This document shows, one piece after another, positions 1 to 9,483 of a stretch of 64,000 nucleotides of DNA. The notes beneath the pieces are model-generated. The model ran no database searches and was not told the DNA's origin. It was given only the letters and a program-made list of their open reading frames with translations. Position numbers and translations under genes: made by a program. Positions within the stretch are counted from its first letter, which is position 1. The number at the start of each line of letters is the position of its first letter. The stretch is from JBMOLL01 sp049325415 (GTDB lineage Bacteria > Bacteroidota > Bacteroidia > Bacteroidales > GCA-2748055), in the NCBI GenBank assembly GCA_049325415.1, contig JBMOLL010000061.1:9391-73390 (forward strand), written 5' to 3'.

Positions 1-81
1 CAGGAGTATATATTATCCTGGCAGGAACAAAAAATAAAACAGAAGCCTGTAAAGTGATTTTTTAGTCAGGGTTACCCGATT

Positions 82-111
82 GAAGGGGATACCGGATCAC
101 CGGCCCCCTTC
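82..111 (+). other. Leader hairpin upstream of TonB-dependent receptor
   Basis: An imperfect inverted repeat pairs GAAGGGG (82-88) with CCCCTTC (105-111), with an inner CCGG/CCGG pairing. It lies about 50 bp before the receptor start. No T-run follows, so it is not a clean terminator. It could be a 5' leader structure or a relic of an upstream terminator. No cobalamin riboswitch core is recognisable in 1-159. Confidence 0.3.
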
Positions 112-159
112 AGTCATCTTCCCTGGAAATTGGATAAAGCGCCAACAGAACCCGTTGAA

Positions 160-2889
160 ATGAAAAGAACCCTGATCTTCCTTATGCTGCTCCTTTTTGC
201 CCTGCCGCAGGGCCTGAGGGCCCAGGCCGACAATGGTCTGCAGGGGAAGGTGAGCTGTAAAAAAACCGGCGAAGCGGTGATGTTTGCCGCGGTAAACATC
301 AAGGAGCGGGAACTGTGGACAACCACCGATGAAGAAGGGAACTTCTCCTTCAGGTCGGTCCCGGACGGTAGCTATACCCTTCAGGTTTCCTGCCTGGGCT
401 ATGCCCTCTATTCCCAGGTCTTTGTAGTTGAAAAGGGAAAGAACAGGAACCTGGATATCCGGATATCACCACAATCCTTTGATATGGAGGAAGTCAATGT
501 CCTTGCCAAAAAGAATACGGATATTGCCACCACTACGGATATCAGCAACGCAGCCATCGAACATGTCCAGCCCACAACCCTTGGTGATGTGATGCAGTTG
601 TTGCCGGGCTCCGTGGCCCAGAACCCCGACCTTTCGGGTCCCCAGCAAATGGCCATCAGGGAGATCGGGGCAGATAACAACAGTGCCAACGGAACTGCGA
701 TCATTGTCGACGGCGCACCGATCTCCAATGATGCCAACCTGCAATCCTTCTCCACTGTAAACCTCGGCGAAGAGAAATTCAACACCGTGGTGGGCTCCGG
801 CGTGGACCTGCGAAGTATTTCCACCGACAACATCGAATCGGTGGAGATTATTAAAGGAATCCCTTCGGTCGTTTACGGAAACCTCACCTCCGGCGCAGTG
901 GTGGTGAAGACCAAAGCTGGACAGACCCCCTTCGAGCTGAAGCTGAAAACCGATCCCAGGATCAAACAGGTGGCCATGAACAAGGGTTTCAAACTGAAAA
1001 AGGATCAGAGTTTCCTCAATCTTGATCTGGACTACCTCCAGTCGTTCACCGATCTCACCAGTAAATACAAGGGCTATGACCGCCTGACCGGAGATATCGG
1101 TTACAGCAAGGTGTTCTTCCAGAAAAAAAAGATCCCGCTCTCCCTGAATGCCAAGCTGAGCTATTACGGTACCCTTGATGATGAAAAAACCGATCCCGAC
1201 GCCTTCGTGGCCGAGGAATACTACAGCAACAGGGAAAACGGCACCCGTTTCTCCCTCGACGGGAGATGGGGACTGAACAAACGGCTGATCACCAACCTGA
1301 AATATACCTTCTCCGTCAGTTACAGCAAACAGCTGAGCTACCAGAAAGAGTTCCGGACCACCGGAGGAAATGTCGAGTCGATCTCCTTTGCGCTGACCGA
1401 AGGGGAAAACACCGGGATCTTCCTCCCCGTTGAAGACACTACAGAGTTGACCATCGAAGGAAAACCACTGAGCATCTTTGGCCAGGTTTCGGCTGAAGTC
1501 AATAAGGCATACAGCAACGGCCTGATTAATAAAATTATATATGGCTTCGAATATAACCGGAACCAGAACCTTGGTAAGGGACAGATTTACGACATCACCA
1601 ATCCTCCTGTGATTTCAAGCAAAAGCACGCGACCAAGGGCCTTCAACGACATCCCTCCGCTGCAGAACTATTCGCTTTTCCTGGAGGATAAGGTAAAGAT
1701 CCCCATCCGTAAATCCTCCCTTACCATTCAGGCCGGCAGCCGGCTGAATAATTTCCAGTCGGACGGACTCTTCGGGAGCGAACTCGGCTTCTTTCTTGAA
1801 CCCCGTCTCAATGCCCGTCTCGAGATCCTGAACAGGGACAACAATACGCTTTTCAAAAGCCTGTCACTGAGTGGTGGTGCCGGAAAGACCTACAAATCTC
1901 CTTCATTGTACAATCTATATCCCGACAAGGTCTATTTCGACCTGCCGGTTCTGAACTATGTGCAAACCTATACGGCCATCTTCTATACCTATATTTCCGA
2001 GACCAATAATCCGGACCTGAAACCTTCGGAAAACACCAAATATGAACTGAGCCTGGATTTTGAACTGGACAGGGTAAACGGCAACATCACGGCGTTTTAT
2101 GAAAAGCTGGATAAGGGCTTCAGCTTTAATACACGGTACCAGTACATGGACTTTTATTTCTACGATATTTCGGGTCTTGCCGAGGGAGAGGTCCCCGATC
2201 CCGCCACCCTGCCAAAAATTCCCGCGACCTACATTCTCGGATATAGCTACCCTGTCAACAACCAGTCGTCGGTGAAGCAGGGAGTTGAATACTCCTTTGA
2301 CCTGGGAGAAATTAAAAGACTGTACACCTCCTTCAGGCTGGATGGTGCCTGGCTTCGGACCACCAGGATTTACAGTACCTCCGACTATGCCTCTCTCCCA
2401 AACAGCCAGGCAGCCGCACAATTCGGCCGGATCGGGATCTATCCGGCCGGCGAAAGCCGTGTGAACGAGCGCCTCAACTCAAACCTGAGAATGGTCACTC
2501 ATATCCCGTCACTGCGGATGATTGTTTCTACCACCCTGCAGATGATCTGGTACGACAAATTCGTTTATCCCTATTATGATGAGTCGCCCATTTATCTCAT
2601 CGACAGGTATGGAAACGAATTGTCGTTTGAAGAGGTTCTGGCTGCCGACCCCTCTTATGAAAAATTTATCATCAGGAAATCGGACACCTACTGGCTCCCT
2701 GAAGTAACGCCCCTTGTGTGGATGGCCAGTATCCGCCTTTCCAAAGAGATCGGCGATAAGGCCAAGCTGAGCTTCTATGTGAACAATTTCCTCAATTACC
2801 GCCCTATGGTTTACTCTGTGAGAACACAGATCAGTACAAGGCAGAATGAGGCGATTTACTTTGGTGCTGAGTTGAAAATCAAAATCTGA
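160..2889 (+). CDS. TonB-dependent receptor with carboxypeptidase-like N-domain
   Basis: Outer membrane receptor for TonB-driven uptake; the ligand is unknown. The ATG at 160 opens a clear signal peptide of about 22 residues ending LRAQ, so I prefer it to the TTG at 130. A CarboxypepD-reg-like beta-sandwich follows (about residues 28-105), then a plug domain (about 115-260, with IIVDGAPISND and IESVEIIKG) and a 22-strand-type barrel ending in the hydrophobic GAELKIKI. The length of 909 residues is normal for the family. A DUF4876-type lipoprotein follows after 4 bp and a second barrel protein overlaps that one. This suggests a receptor with a surface lipoprotein partner, although the lipoprotein is not SusD-like. 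The family is certain; the substrate is not. Confidence 0.93.
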   Translation: MKRTLIFLMLLLFALPQGLRAQADNGLQGKVSCKKTGEAVMFAAVNIKERELWTTTDEEGNFSFRSVPDGSYTLQVSCLGYALYSQVFVVEKGKNRNLDIRISPQSFDMEEVNVLAKKNTDIATTTDISNAAIEHVQPTTLGDVMQLLPGSVAQNPDLSGPQQMAIREIGADNNSANGTAIIVDGAPISNDANLQSFSTVNLGEEKFNTVVGSGVDLRSISTDNIESVEIIKGIPSVVYGNLTSGAVVVKTKAGQTPFELKLKTDPRIKQVAMNKGFKLKKDQSFLNLDLDYLQSFTDLTSKYKGYDRLTGDIGYSKVFFQKKKIPLSLNAKLSYYGTLDDEKTDPDAFVAEEYYSNRENGTRFSLDGRWGLNKRLITNLKYTFSVSYSKQLSYQKEFRTTGGNVESISFALTEGENTGIFLPVEDTTELTIEGKPLSIFGQVSAEVNKAYSNGLINKIIYGFEYNRNQNLGKGQIYDITNPPVISSKSTRPRAFNDIPPLQNYSLFLEDKVKIPIRKSSLTIQAGSRLNNFQSDGLFGSELGFFLEPRLNARLEILNRDNNTLFKSLSLSGGAGKTYKSPSLYNLYPDKVYFDLPVLNYVQTYTAIFYTYISETNNPDLKPSENTKYELSLDFELDRVNGNITAFYEKLDKGFSFNTRYQYMDFYFYDISGLAEGEVPDPATLPKIPATYILGYSYPVNNQSSVKQGVEYSFDLGEIKRLYTSFRLDGAWLRTTRIYSTSDYASLPNSQAAAQFGRIGIYPAGESRVNERLNSNLRMVTHIPSLRMIVSTTLQMIWYDKFVYPYYDESPIYLIDRYGNELSFEEVLAADPSYEKFIIRKSDTYWLPEVTPLVWMASIRLSKEIGDKAKLSFYVNNFLNYRPMVYSVRTQISTRQNEAIYFGAELKIKI

Positions 2890-2893
2890 AAGA

Positions 2894-4078
2894 ATGAAAA
2901 GAATTCCCTTCATCCTCGCAGCCCTTTTTCTTCTCTCCTCATGCATGAAAGAACCGGATTTCCACACCTTTGACATTCAGATCCACTTCAATTTCGGGCC
3001 GGAGGCAAGACCGCAGGACCGTGCACAGGGGCTGGTAAAACTGAATAACCTCCAGAAAAGCTATACCCTTACTGCCCTGACCGATTCCCTGGGGAATGTC
3101 GGGTTCCCGGATGCAGAACCTGGTTTTTACAGTGTGCAGCTGATCCACTCCTTCTCCAGTCCCGACGGGATCATCACCTATCATGCCAATGCTTACAAGA
3201 ATATCACGGTAATGGATCAATGCATGGATACCGCGGAGGTGGCTATCAGCGAGTCGAATGTACTGGTAATCAAGGAGTATTATTACAGTGCCTGTCTCAC
3301 ACCGGCCGAGAATCAGTATTCGGCCGATCAGTTCGTGGAGATTTACAACAACTCCGCCGACACGGCTTACCTGGACGGGATCTCGCTGATCGAACACGAA
3401 TCCTACGGACTTGAACCTTATTACTTCAGCTGGATCACCGACTCCATCGTCTGCCGGATGATCTGGACCATCCCCGGTGAAGGCAGGGATTACCCGCTGG
3501 CACCCGGCCACGGCGCGGTGCTGGCCCGCGATGCATTCGACCACCGAAGCGATCCGCTGGGTAATCCGCTGTGTCCGGTCGATCTGGCCCATGCCGATTT
3601 TGAATTCTTTGTTTACACAGCCTCCGGTGATGATATCGACGGTCCATACTCTCCCAATCTGATAGAGGATCTCTTTACTTTCCGCGGATCGGATATCATA
3701 TTTCACACGCGGGGCGGAAGCGCGATAGCCCTTGTGAAGATACCCGGAAACGACGAAGAACGTAAGGATTTTATTGCTCATAACCTGGTCCAGCGGGAGG
3801 CCGTTGTTTCGACCCGTTACTATGGAAAAATACCCAACGACTGGGTACTTGACGCTGTGGAGGTGGTTTTCGACGAAGCACATGCCGTATACAAGCGCTT
3901 TCCTGTGGAGCTGGATGCCGGCTACACTTACAATCCGGCCGGTGCCAAAAGCGGAACCTGTCTCAGGAGGAAAGTAGCCGAAGTTATTGATGGAAGAGTC
4001 GTTTATCAGGACACCAACAACTCCTGCGAAGATTTTCTCACGGGCGTAATCCCCAAACCCTGGATTTATGAAGAATAG
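2894..4078 (+). CDS. DUF4876-type surface lipoprotein
   Basis: A 394-residue predicted lipoprotein. The signal peptide ends in the lipobox LLSSC with Cys17 as the lipidation site. The next section (about residues 25-110) reads like a small beta-sandwich. A stretch at about 128-170, with the pattern QFVEIYNNSADTAYLDG, is typical of lamin-tail-like beta domains. The overall pattern matches the DUF4876 family, which in Bacteroidota sits beside TonB receptors; this is from memory of the family. It lies 4 bp after the receptor and overlaps the next gene by 11 bp, so the three are probably co-translated. A ligand-capturing partner of the receptor is an inference. Confidence 0.8.
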   Translation: MKRIPFILAALFLLSSCMKEPDFHTFDIQIHFNFGPEARPQDRAQGLVKLNNLQKSYTLTALTDSLGNVGFPDAEPGFYSVQLIHSFSSPDGIITYHANAYKNITVMDQCMDTAEVAISESNVLVIKEYYYSACLTPAENQYSADQFVEIYNNSADTAYLDGISLIEHESYGLEPYYFSWITDSIVCRMIWTIPGEGRDYPLAPGHGAVLARDAFDHRSDPLGNPLCPVDLAHADFEFFVYTASGDDIDGPYSPNLIEDLFTFRGSDIIFHTRGGSAIALVKIPGNDEERKDFIAHNLVQREAVVSTRYYGKIPNDWVLDAVEVVFDEAHAVYKRFPVELDAGYTYNPAGAKSGTCLRRKVAEVIDGRVVYQDTNNSCEDFLTGVIPKPWIYEE

Positions 4079-5627
4079 GAGCTTACCTGTCATATTATTC
4101 CTATGCTTCCTGCCTGTAGCTTCAGGTGCGGCGGTGCCCGACAGTCTTCAGAAGGTGAGTCTGCAGTCCTACGAACTGTTTGTGCTGTTACATCCCTGGC
4201 TTCAGACCACCAACCCCGCTGGGCTGTCGTTCAATACCTGCGATCTTCCGGTAAAAGCCGGCTTTCAGGGGATTCACCGTCAGGGCGATTTTAAAAGGGT
4301 ACAGGAAGGCAGTGCCCTGAATTATGCCGGTGCCAGCAGCGAAGCCTACAGTACCGTGCACGGAAACAGGCTCTACGGATCATTCACCTACGAAAACAGT
4401 CTGGAAAAGGATCTTGCCTATTCCAATTCGTCCGATCCCTACCGGGGCACACCCTATGGCTACATAGACACCATCGGAGGTGATCACTACAACCGGGAAT
4501 TCTTCAGGCTCCGGGGAGCTCTGTCACGATCTCTGGGTTCATCCCTGCTCATAGGAGGCGCCTGCGATTACAATGTGGGTGTAGCCGTGCAGGGGAACGA
4601 CCCCCGGCCGGAAAACTACGTACTCGACATGACGACCAGGGCCGGTGTAATTTTCGCTCCGGGGAAAATCCGAATTGGTCTCGACCTGTTCCATTCTTAT
4701 TACAATGAACAGATCGATGTTGATATTGTAAAGGAAAATGCCACGATGACGATGTTCCGCCTGCTGGGTCCGGGTGTTTTCATGTACCATGAAGCAGGTA
4801 CCTTTAACCGCCAGTATAAAAGGAACGGAAATGGCGCTGATTTCCAGCTGAACTTCAGCCCGGCAAACGCCGATCTCCTGCTGGGTGCACGGGGAACCTA
4901 TTTCAATGAATCCGTGCAGGACGGAGGGAAAGGCGGCGATGCTTCCTGGATCTACCTTCGTAACCTGGCAATGCTTACCGGACTCGACTGGCACTTTTAC
5001 AGCAATCTTCAGATCAGGAATAATCAAAACCGCCATCTGCTCCACCTGTATCTCGATCTGGTGAGCACCCTCGGTACCGAGATCATCGAACATCTCGATC
5101 CGGCTGGAAGTCTGGACGAACTGAACTGGACCTTTTATTTGTACGATGAGAAATATGGCTCCCGGAAAACCGGACTGGGCGTGTCCTATACGTTCATGAC
5201 CCTCCAGGAACAACTGCTCAGCGATTACAGGCTGACACTTTCAGGCAACTATAATTCCTTCACCGAAGATTATTATTTACCGGATCAGCACCAGGACTGG
5301 TCGCACATCCTCATAAATGTTGAAGGCTCAAAGACCTTCCGCCTGGGCCGGGCCATCCTTTCCCTGTCGGCCGGAGTGGGCTTTAAAAAGAACCTTGGCG
5401 GAATACAGGACTTTGAAAGAAGCAATTTCCTCGTGGAAAAGCTTCTCCGCCCCGATTTCCTGTTCTACACAACAGATTATTATGCCCCTGAACTGGGAAT
5501 TACTTTTGAAAAGGATGTAAAGAGAATTTTATCAGGAATATATATTGATACCCGGTTTTCCAGGATTGAAGCCGCAGATGGCCGGTCGATGACCACTTCC
5601 AGGGCGGGTATCGGACTAATCTTTTAA
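4068..5627 (+). CDS. DUF6850-type outer membrane beta-barrel protein
   Basis: A 519-residue protein with a signal peptide (about 21 residues, ending ASGAA). Alternating polar and hydrophobic strands follow throughout, ending in a strand with GIGLIF, as expected of an outer membrane barrel. No plug domain is present, so it is not a second TonB receptor. Its place directly after a DUF4876 lipoprotein fits the DUF6850 family. The ATG at 4068 lies inside the last codons of the lipoprotein gene (11-bp overlap), which indicates translational coupling. Its function is unknown; an accessory channel or an assembly partner for the same substrate are both possible. Confidence 0.75.
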   Translation: MKNRSLPVILFLCFLPVASGAAVPDSLQKVSLQSYELFVLLHPWLQTTNPAGLSFNTCDLPVKAGFQGIHRQGDFKRVQEGSALNYAGASSEAYSTVHGNRLYGSFTYENSLEKDLAYSNSSDPYRGTPYGYIDTIGGDHYNREFFRLRGALSRSLGSSLLIGGACDYNVGVAVQGNDPRPENYVLDMTTRAGVIFAPGKIRIGLDLFHSYYNEQIDVDIVKENATMTMFRLLGPGVFMYHEAGTFNRQYKRNGNGADFQLNFSPANADLLLGARGTYFNESVQDGGKGGDASWIYLRNLAMLTGLDWHFYSNLQIRNNQNRHLLHLYLDLVSTLGTEIIEHLDPAGSLDELNWTFYLYDEKYGSRKTGLGVSYTFMTLQEQLLSDYRLTLSGNYNSFTEDYYLPDQHQDWSHILINVEGSKTFRLGRAILSLSAGVGFKKNLGGIQDFERSNFLVEKLLRPDFLFYTTDYYAPELGITFEKDVKRILSGIYIDTRFSRIEAADGRSMTTSRAGIGLIF

Positions 5628-5637
5628 ATACTATAAA

Positions 5638-6525
5638 ATGAACAATGTGATCGAATGCAACAATCTTACCCATTATTACGGGAGTAAGCTTGTTTATGAA
5701 AATCTCAATATACACGTGAAGGAAGGGAGTATATTGGGTTTGCTGGGCAAGAACGGAGCGGGGAAAACGACCACCATCAACATCCTCAACGGATTCCTTC
5801 AGCCAAGAAGCGGCGAGTGTCTGATTTACGGGGAGAACACCCAGAACCTGAGTCCGAAAACAAAGGCCCGGATCGGTTTCCTCATTGAGGGACATATTCA
5901 GTACTCCTTCATGGATATCCACCAGATCGAAAAATTCTATTCCGGCTTCTACCCGAAATGGAACAACAAACCCTACTGGGAACTCATGTCGAAACTGAAA
6001 GTGGAACCCCATCAGAAGATCTCCAGTATGTCGTGCGGACAGCGTTCCCAGGTGGCACTCGGACTGATCCTTGCTCAGGATCCCGACCTGCTCATCCTCG
6101 ACGACTTCTCCATGGGGCTCGACCCGGGTTACCGCCGGCTCTTCATCGATTACCTCAGGGCCTATGCCAAGGCTGAACACAAAACGATCTTTACCACCTC
6201 CCATATCATTTCCGATATGGAACGACTGATCGATGACGTGCTGATCATGGATTACAACAGGGTACTCAAACAGTGTCCGGTCACCGAGTTCATGGAAGGC
6301 TTCAGACAGTTCACCTTCAAACTTGAAAACGGCGATACCGACCTTTCAAAAGAGCCTTTTGTGGCAAATCTGGAAAAGGTAAAAAACAACGTCGAGCTGT
6401 ATACCTACGAAAATGAAGCCTTCATCAGGGGAGCACTCGACAGCAAGGGAATTAAATACAGCGACTTCAGGCAGGTGAATATGACCCTTGAAGATGCATT
6501 CATTGGTTTAACCGGTAAATACTAA
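5638..6525 (+). CDS. ABC transporter ATP-binding protein
   Basis: The cytoplasmic ATPase of an ABC exporter or permease. Walker A is GKNGAGKTT (residues 37-45). The signature motif is the degenerate MSCGQ (131-135) in place of LSGGQ. Walker B is LLILDD (151-156), followed by the D-loop LDPG, and the H-loop histidine is in TTSHI (about 189). The residue after the Walker B aspartate is Asp156 where the catalytic Glu is usual, which may slow hydrolysis. It lies 11 bp after the barrel gene and 4 bp before its membrane subunit. The domain order fits the two-gene YtrB/CcmA-like transporters common in Bacteroidota. Confidence 0.9.
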   Translation: MNNVIECNNLTHYYGSKLVYENLNIHVKEGSILGLLGKNGAGKTTTINILNGFLQPRSGECLIYGENTQNLSPKTKARIGFLIEGHIQYSFMDIHQIEKFYSGFYPKWNNKPYWELMSKLKVEPHQKISSMSCGQRSQVALGLILAQDPDLLILDDFSMGLDPGYRRLFIDYLRAYAKAEHKTIFTTSHIISDMERLIDDVLIMDYNRVLKQCPVTEFMEGFRQFTFKLENGDTDLSKEPFVANLEKVKNNVELYTYENEAFIRGALDSKGIKYSDFRQVNMTLEDAFIGLTGKY

Positions 6526-6529
6526 GATT

Positions 6530-7201
6530 ATGTGGAAATCTGTAATATATAAAGAGTGGTTGAAAATCAGGTGGTTCCAGCTCGGAATGATCCTAATCGG
6601 CTTGCTGATCACCGGAAATATCTTTCTTAAAGTCCAGCACGAAATCCTCTTCAGGGAGGCAAACAATCTCTGGTACTTCATCCTTTTTCAGGGTTATTCG
6701 TATTTCGGGGGACTGATCAAATACCTGCCCCTCGTGATCGGGGCCGCGCTGAGCATTGCCCAGTTCGTTCCGGAAATCACCAGCAAACGCATCAAGCTTA
6801 CCTTTCACCTTCCTATCGAAGAAAACAGGATACTGCTGATGATGCTGGGCTTTGGCTTCGCCTGCCTGTTCCTGACCTTCCTGGTGATTTACCTCCTCTT
6901 TATCGGACTGAGTCATCATTTCTTTGCCCCCGAGATCGTATCGGCCGCAAATATTTCGGTGATCCCCTGGTTTATGGCCGGCCTCACTGCCTACTTCATG
7001 ATTGCCATGGTAGTACTGGAACCCGTCTGGAAATACCGGGTTTTCTACGTTATAGTAACCTATTTCTGCATCATGCTGTACATGGAACCCAGTCTGCCCG
7101 GGAGCTACGCCCCGCTGAACGGCAAACTGGCAATCGTAACCATATTGTCGAGTATCTCCCTGCTTTTCTCGGCCTACAGGTTCAGAAAGGGAGAGATGTA
7201 A
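6530..7201 (+). CDS. ABC transporter membrane subunit
   Basis: A 223-residue integral membrane protein with about six hydrophobic segments (roughly residues 15-35, 58-78, 103-127, 141-162, 167-185 and 197-217). It has no recognisable enzyme motif. Its start is 4 bp after the stop of the ATPase gene, so it is very likely the permease of that transporter. The second segment is preceded by FQGYSYFGGL and a short cytoplasmic helix, as in ABC-2-like permeases. The substrate cannot be deduced. It is followed by an 82-bp gap and then a membrane protein on the same strand. Confidence 0.8.
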   Translation: MWKSVIYKEWLKIRWFQLGMILIGLLITGNIFLKVQHEILFREANNLWYFILFQGYSYFGGLIKYLPLVIGAALSIAQFVPEITSKRIKLTFHLPIEENRILLMMLGFGFACLFLTFLVIYLLFIGLSHHFFAPEIVSAANISVIPWFMAGLTAYFMIAMVVLEPVWKYRVFYVIVTYFCIMLYMEPSLPGSYAPLNGKLAIVTILSSISLLFSAYRFRKGEM

Positions 7202-7283
7202 AAACGGAGTGAAACCAGATTGAAATATTAGAAAGCAAGCGGAAAACGAACCTGTTCGTCATCCCGCAAAAAAGAAAAAGCAT

Positions 7284-8501
7284 ATGAAAAATCTCAGCCG
7301 ATATATTTTAATAGCCATTGCCGTCCTTTCCTTCATGGTGGCATTGCCCGGCCTTTACTGGCTGGCCTTTGAGAAACCGATCTCAGCACCGTTCATCATG
7401 TACAGCTGCATCGACGACGACTTTGTCTCGATCCACGACGGGGTAAGGATGGACCGCAAGGGCAACGAACTGACCCTTGATGAGTATGAACAAAAACTGC
7501 CTCTGCTCAATATGCGGCAGCTCCTGATGTCGGGCACAATGCCGGATACCATAAAGGGTGTGGAAATGGATCCCCAGGAAGTGAACCTGCATCGCTCCTT
7601 TTTCCGCTTTAAACCGGCCACCATGCATGCCCCCAAACCGGGTCTCTACCCTATGATCGAATCGGAATCAGGCAGGGCCCAGCTGGAAATGCCAAAAGAC
7701 TTTTTCCGCATCTCCGGCCGTATGGAATTTGTCGATGCTGCCAGTAACGAGGTGAACGAGGAAAAAACTATCATGTTTACAGCCGTCCTGCAAAAAAACG
7801 GCTTCCGCTTTCCTGCAAAAATGATCGAAGGGATCCCGACCACCCGGAAATCCTGCGACGAAGGTTACCTTGTAATTGATGATAACGATGCCCTTTTCCA
7901 CGTGAAGATGATCGAAGGGAAACCCTATGTTTACAAGGTGGATCTCCCGGAAGGAATGAAATTCTCCTACATCAACTGCGTCGATTTTAAGGACCGGAAA
8001 TATTACGCCTACCTCTTCACAACCACGAACGAACTGTACATACTTACCCAGGACGACTACGAACTCGTAAGATGGTCGGTCGACAACCTGAACCCGCCAA
8101 CAGAAGAGATCCGCATTTACGGCGACCTGTTCAATTATAATGTGATCTCCACCGGGGAGAACTACATGAATGTAACCATCCTCGATAAAAACTATGCCAG
8201 GGTCACCGAATACAACGAGACCTGGGAGAGCCGCGAAGAAAGCAAACAGGGCCGGATCTTCAGCCTGCTGTTTCCCGCACAGATCAGTCTGACGGATGAC
8301 AACAGCTCCTTCCGGAATTTATACATGGCTGTTTCACCTGGCTTCGCATGGCTTATCCTGAACCTGGTCCTGGTAGCCGGCCAGTTTGTTATTTACTACA
8401 GGAGAAAACTGAAAAACCGCTCCCGGTACTTCGATATGGCCATTATTGCCCTCACAGGGATTTACGGCTTTATTGCGGTAAATTTCTTTCCGAATAAATA
8501 G
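7284..8501 (+). CDS. DUF4857-like membrane protein
   Basis: A 405-residue protein anchored at both ends: one N-terminal membrane segment (about residues 8-28) and two near the C-terminus (about 350-370 and 382-402). The approximately 310 residues between them are rich in beta strands, with repeated segments such as GYLVIDDNDALFHVKMIEGK that resemble propeller blades. From memory of the family, proteins of this type (DUF4857) follow ABC transporter pairs in Bacteroidota. It may be an extracytoplasmic sensor or a third transporter subunit. The strong terminator at 8529-8570 ends the locus just after this gene. Confidence 0.65.
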   Translation: MKNLSRYILIAIAVLSFMVALPGLYWLAFEKPISAPFIMYSCIDDDFVSIHDGVRMDRKGNELTLDEYEQKLPLLNMRQLLMSGTMPDTIKGVEMDPQEVNLHRSFFRFKPATMHAPKPGLYPMIESESGRAQLEMPKDFFRISGRMEFVDAASNEVNEEKTIMFTAVLQKNGFRFPAKMIEGIPTTRKSCDEGYLVIDDNDALFHVKMIEGKPYVYKVDLPEGMKFSYINCVDFKDRKYYAYLFTTTNELYILTQDDYELVRWSVDNLNPPTEEIRIYGDLFNYNVISTGENYMNVTILDKNYARVTEYNETWESREESKQGRIFSLLFPAQISLTDDNSSFRNLYMAVSPGFAWLILNLVLVAGQFVIYYRRKLKNRSRYFDMAIIALTGIYGFIAVNFFPNK

Positions 8502-8528
8502 AACTATCAGACTCAGGTTAATACCAGA

Positions 8529-8570
8529 ATCCGGTTACCTCCGCCAGGCGAACAGGTAACCGGATTTTTT
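8529..8570 (+). terminator. Intrinsic terminator after the transporter locus
   Basis: A perfect 12-bp stem, ATCCGGTTACCT (8529-8540) with AGGTAACCGGAT (8554-8565), has a 13-nt loop and runs into TTTTTT. It begins 27 bp after the DUF4857-like stop codon and is the strongest terminator in the window. Confidence 0.9.
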
Positions 8571-8941
8571 CATTTGGGGGGGAGAATGAGCCGGTCCGGT
8601 AATAATACAATGCCAGTAACTTATCAATTGTTGGTTCTACTAAAAACAATCCGCCCTTTTCCGCTTCATGACAAGAAACAATAAATTCAACAATCAGGTT
8701 TTCCTGATCATAAGCGCTTACAACAGGGAAAATATCCTGCTTGGAAAGTACTCTGTGCCGGTCAGCAGGAGCTACAAAGAAAAAGTGCTGCAGGATCTCC
8801 GGTAATGGAGGACCCGGGAGCTCCTTGCGGCAACTGGTCCGCCCCATATTTTTCACACAACCCTTATCTTCTTCGCTTTTACTGGTTTATCCGACAGGTT
8901 TTTCTTAATTTCAAACCCTGTTTTCCTACAAACCCCAAACA
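8571..8941. other. Intergenic stretch, possible 45-codon ORF
   Basis: No recognisable gene lies here. On the plus strand 8668-8805 is a 45-codon ATG ORF (it begins MTRNNKFNNQVFLI and ends VLQDLR) with protein-like composition but no family I know. It could be a decayed gene fragment. The 112-codon ORF on the minus strand runs through the terminator above and is probably spurious. Confidence 0.3.
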
Positions 8942-9472
8942 ATGAAAAATCTGGTCGTTTTTTATTCCCGCAAAGGCAGTAACCGCTTTCTCGCCGCAAG
9001 AATAGCCCAAAGCCTGTCCTGCGAAACCGTGGAGATCCACCCCCGGATCAATAGCTTTTTTCTGTTCCTCTTTAATTTCAATCCCGGTATCTGGCGCATC
9101 AGGAAACAACTGGCGGAGTATGACCGCGTGATCCTGGTCGGGCCAATCTGGATGGGCCGCTTTATTCCTCCACTTAGAAGTTTTGTCAAACGCTACGGAA
9201 ACCAGGTCAGGAAACTGGTCTTCGTCACCTGCTGTGGCAGTACCTATGATAAAAAGGATGAAAAATTCGGACACGGCCATGTCTTTCGTCAGGTCGAAAC
9301 CCTGCTCGACGGGAAATGTGAAGCCTGTCAGGCCTTTCCTATCGGCCTCGTACTACCTGAAGAACACCGGGAAGACAGCGATGCCTTTATGAACACTCAT
9401 CTGAATGAAGAGAACTTCAGGGGAGAGGTCGTGCAGATCTACGATCGCTTCATCGCTACACTCGCCGGTTGA
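8942..9472 (+). CDS. Flavodoxin-like protein
   Basis: A 176-residue cytoplasmic protein of the flavodoxin fold. The N-terminal strand and loop read VVFYSRKGSNRFLA, a variant of the YSxTGNT phosphate-binding loop of FMN-binding flavodoxins. The middle segment VILVGPIWMGRFIPPLRSF matches the conserved second FMN loop, and LVFVTCCGST matches the third strand and loop. It probably binds FMN and acts in electron transfer or quinone reduction; the partner is unknown. The basic residues in the first loop replace the usual Thr-Gly-Asn and may alter flavin affinity. It is transcribed with the next gene, whose possible TTG start overlaps its stop. Confidence 0.8.
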   Translation: MKNLVVFYSRKGSNRFLAARIAQSLSCETVEIHPRINSFFLFLFNFNPGIWRIRKQLAEYDRVILVGPIWMGRFIPPLRSFVKRYGNQVRKLVFVTCCGSTYDKKDEKFGHGHVFRQVETLLDGKCEACQAFPIGLVLPEEHREDSDAFMNTHLNEENFRGEVVQIYDRFIATLAG

Positions 9473-9483
9473 TCTTATTTGCT

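Noticed and set aside
1..159. Cobalamin or other riboswitch before the TonB receptor
   Set aside because: TonB receptors often have B12 riboswitches, but no B12-box-like sequence or multi-helix core is visible, only one hairpin.
2939..4093. 384-codon ORF antisense to the lipoprotein gene
   Set aside because: It lies wholly opposite a gene with a clear lipobox and family pattern. Long antisense ORFs are expected from codon bias in a genome of this composition.
8518..8856. 112-codon minus-strand ORF between the transporter locus and the flavodoxin gene
   Set aside because: It reads through the perfect terminator at 8529-8570, has no family resemblance and no start signal. Probably chance.
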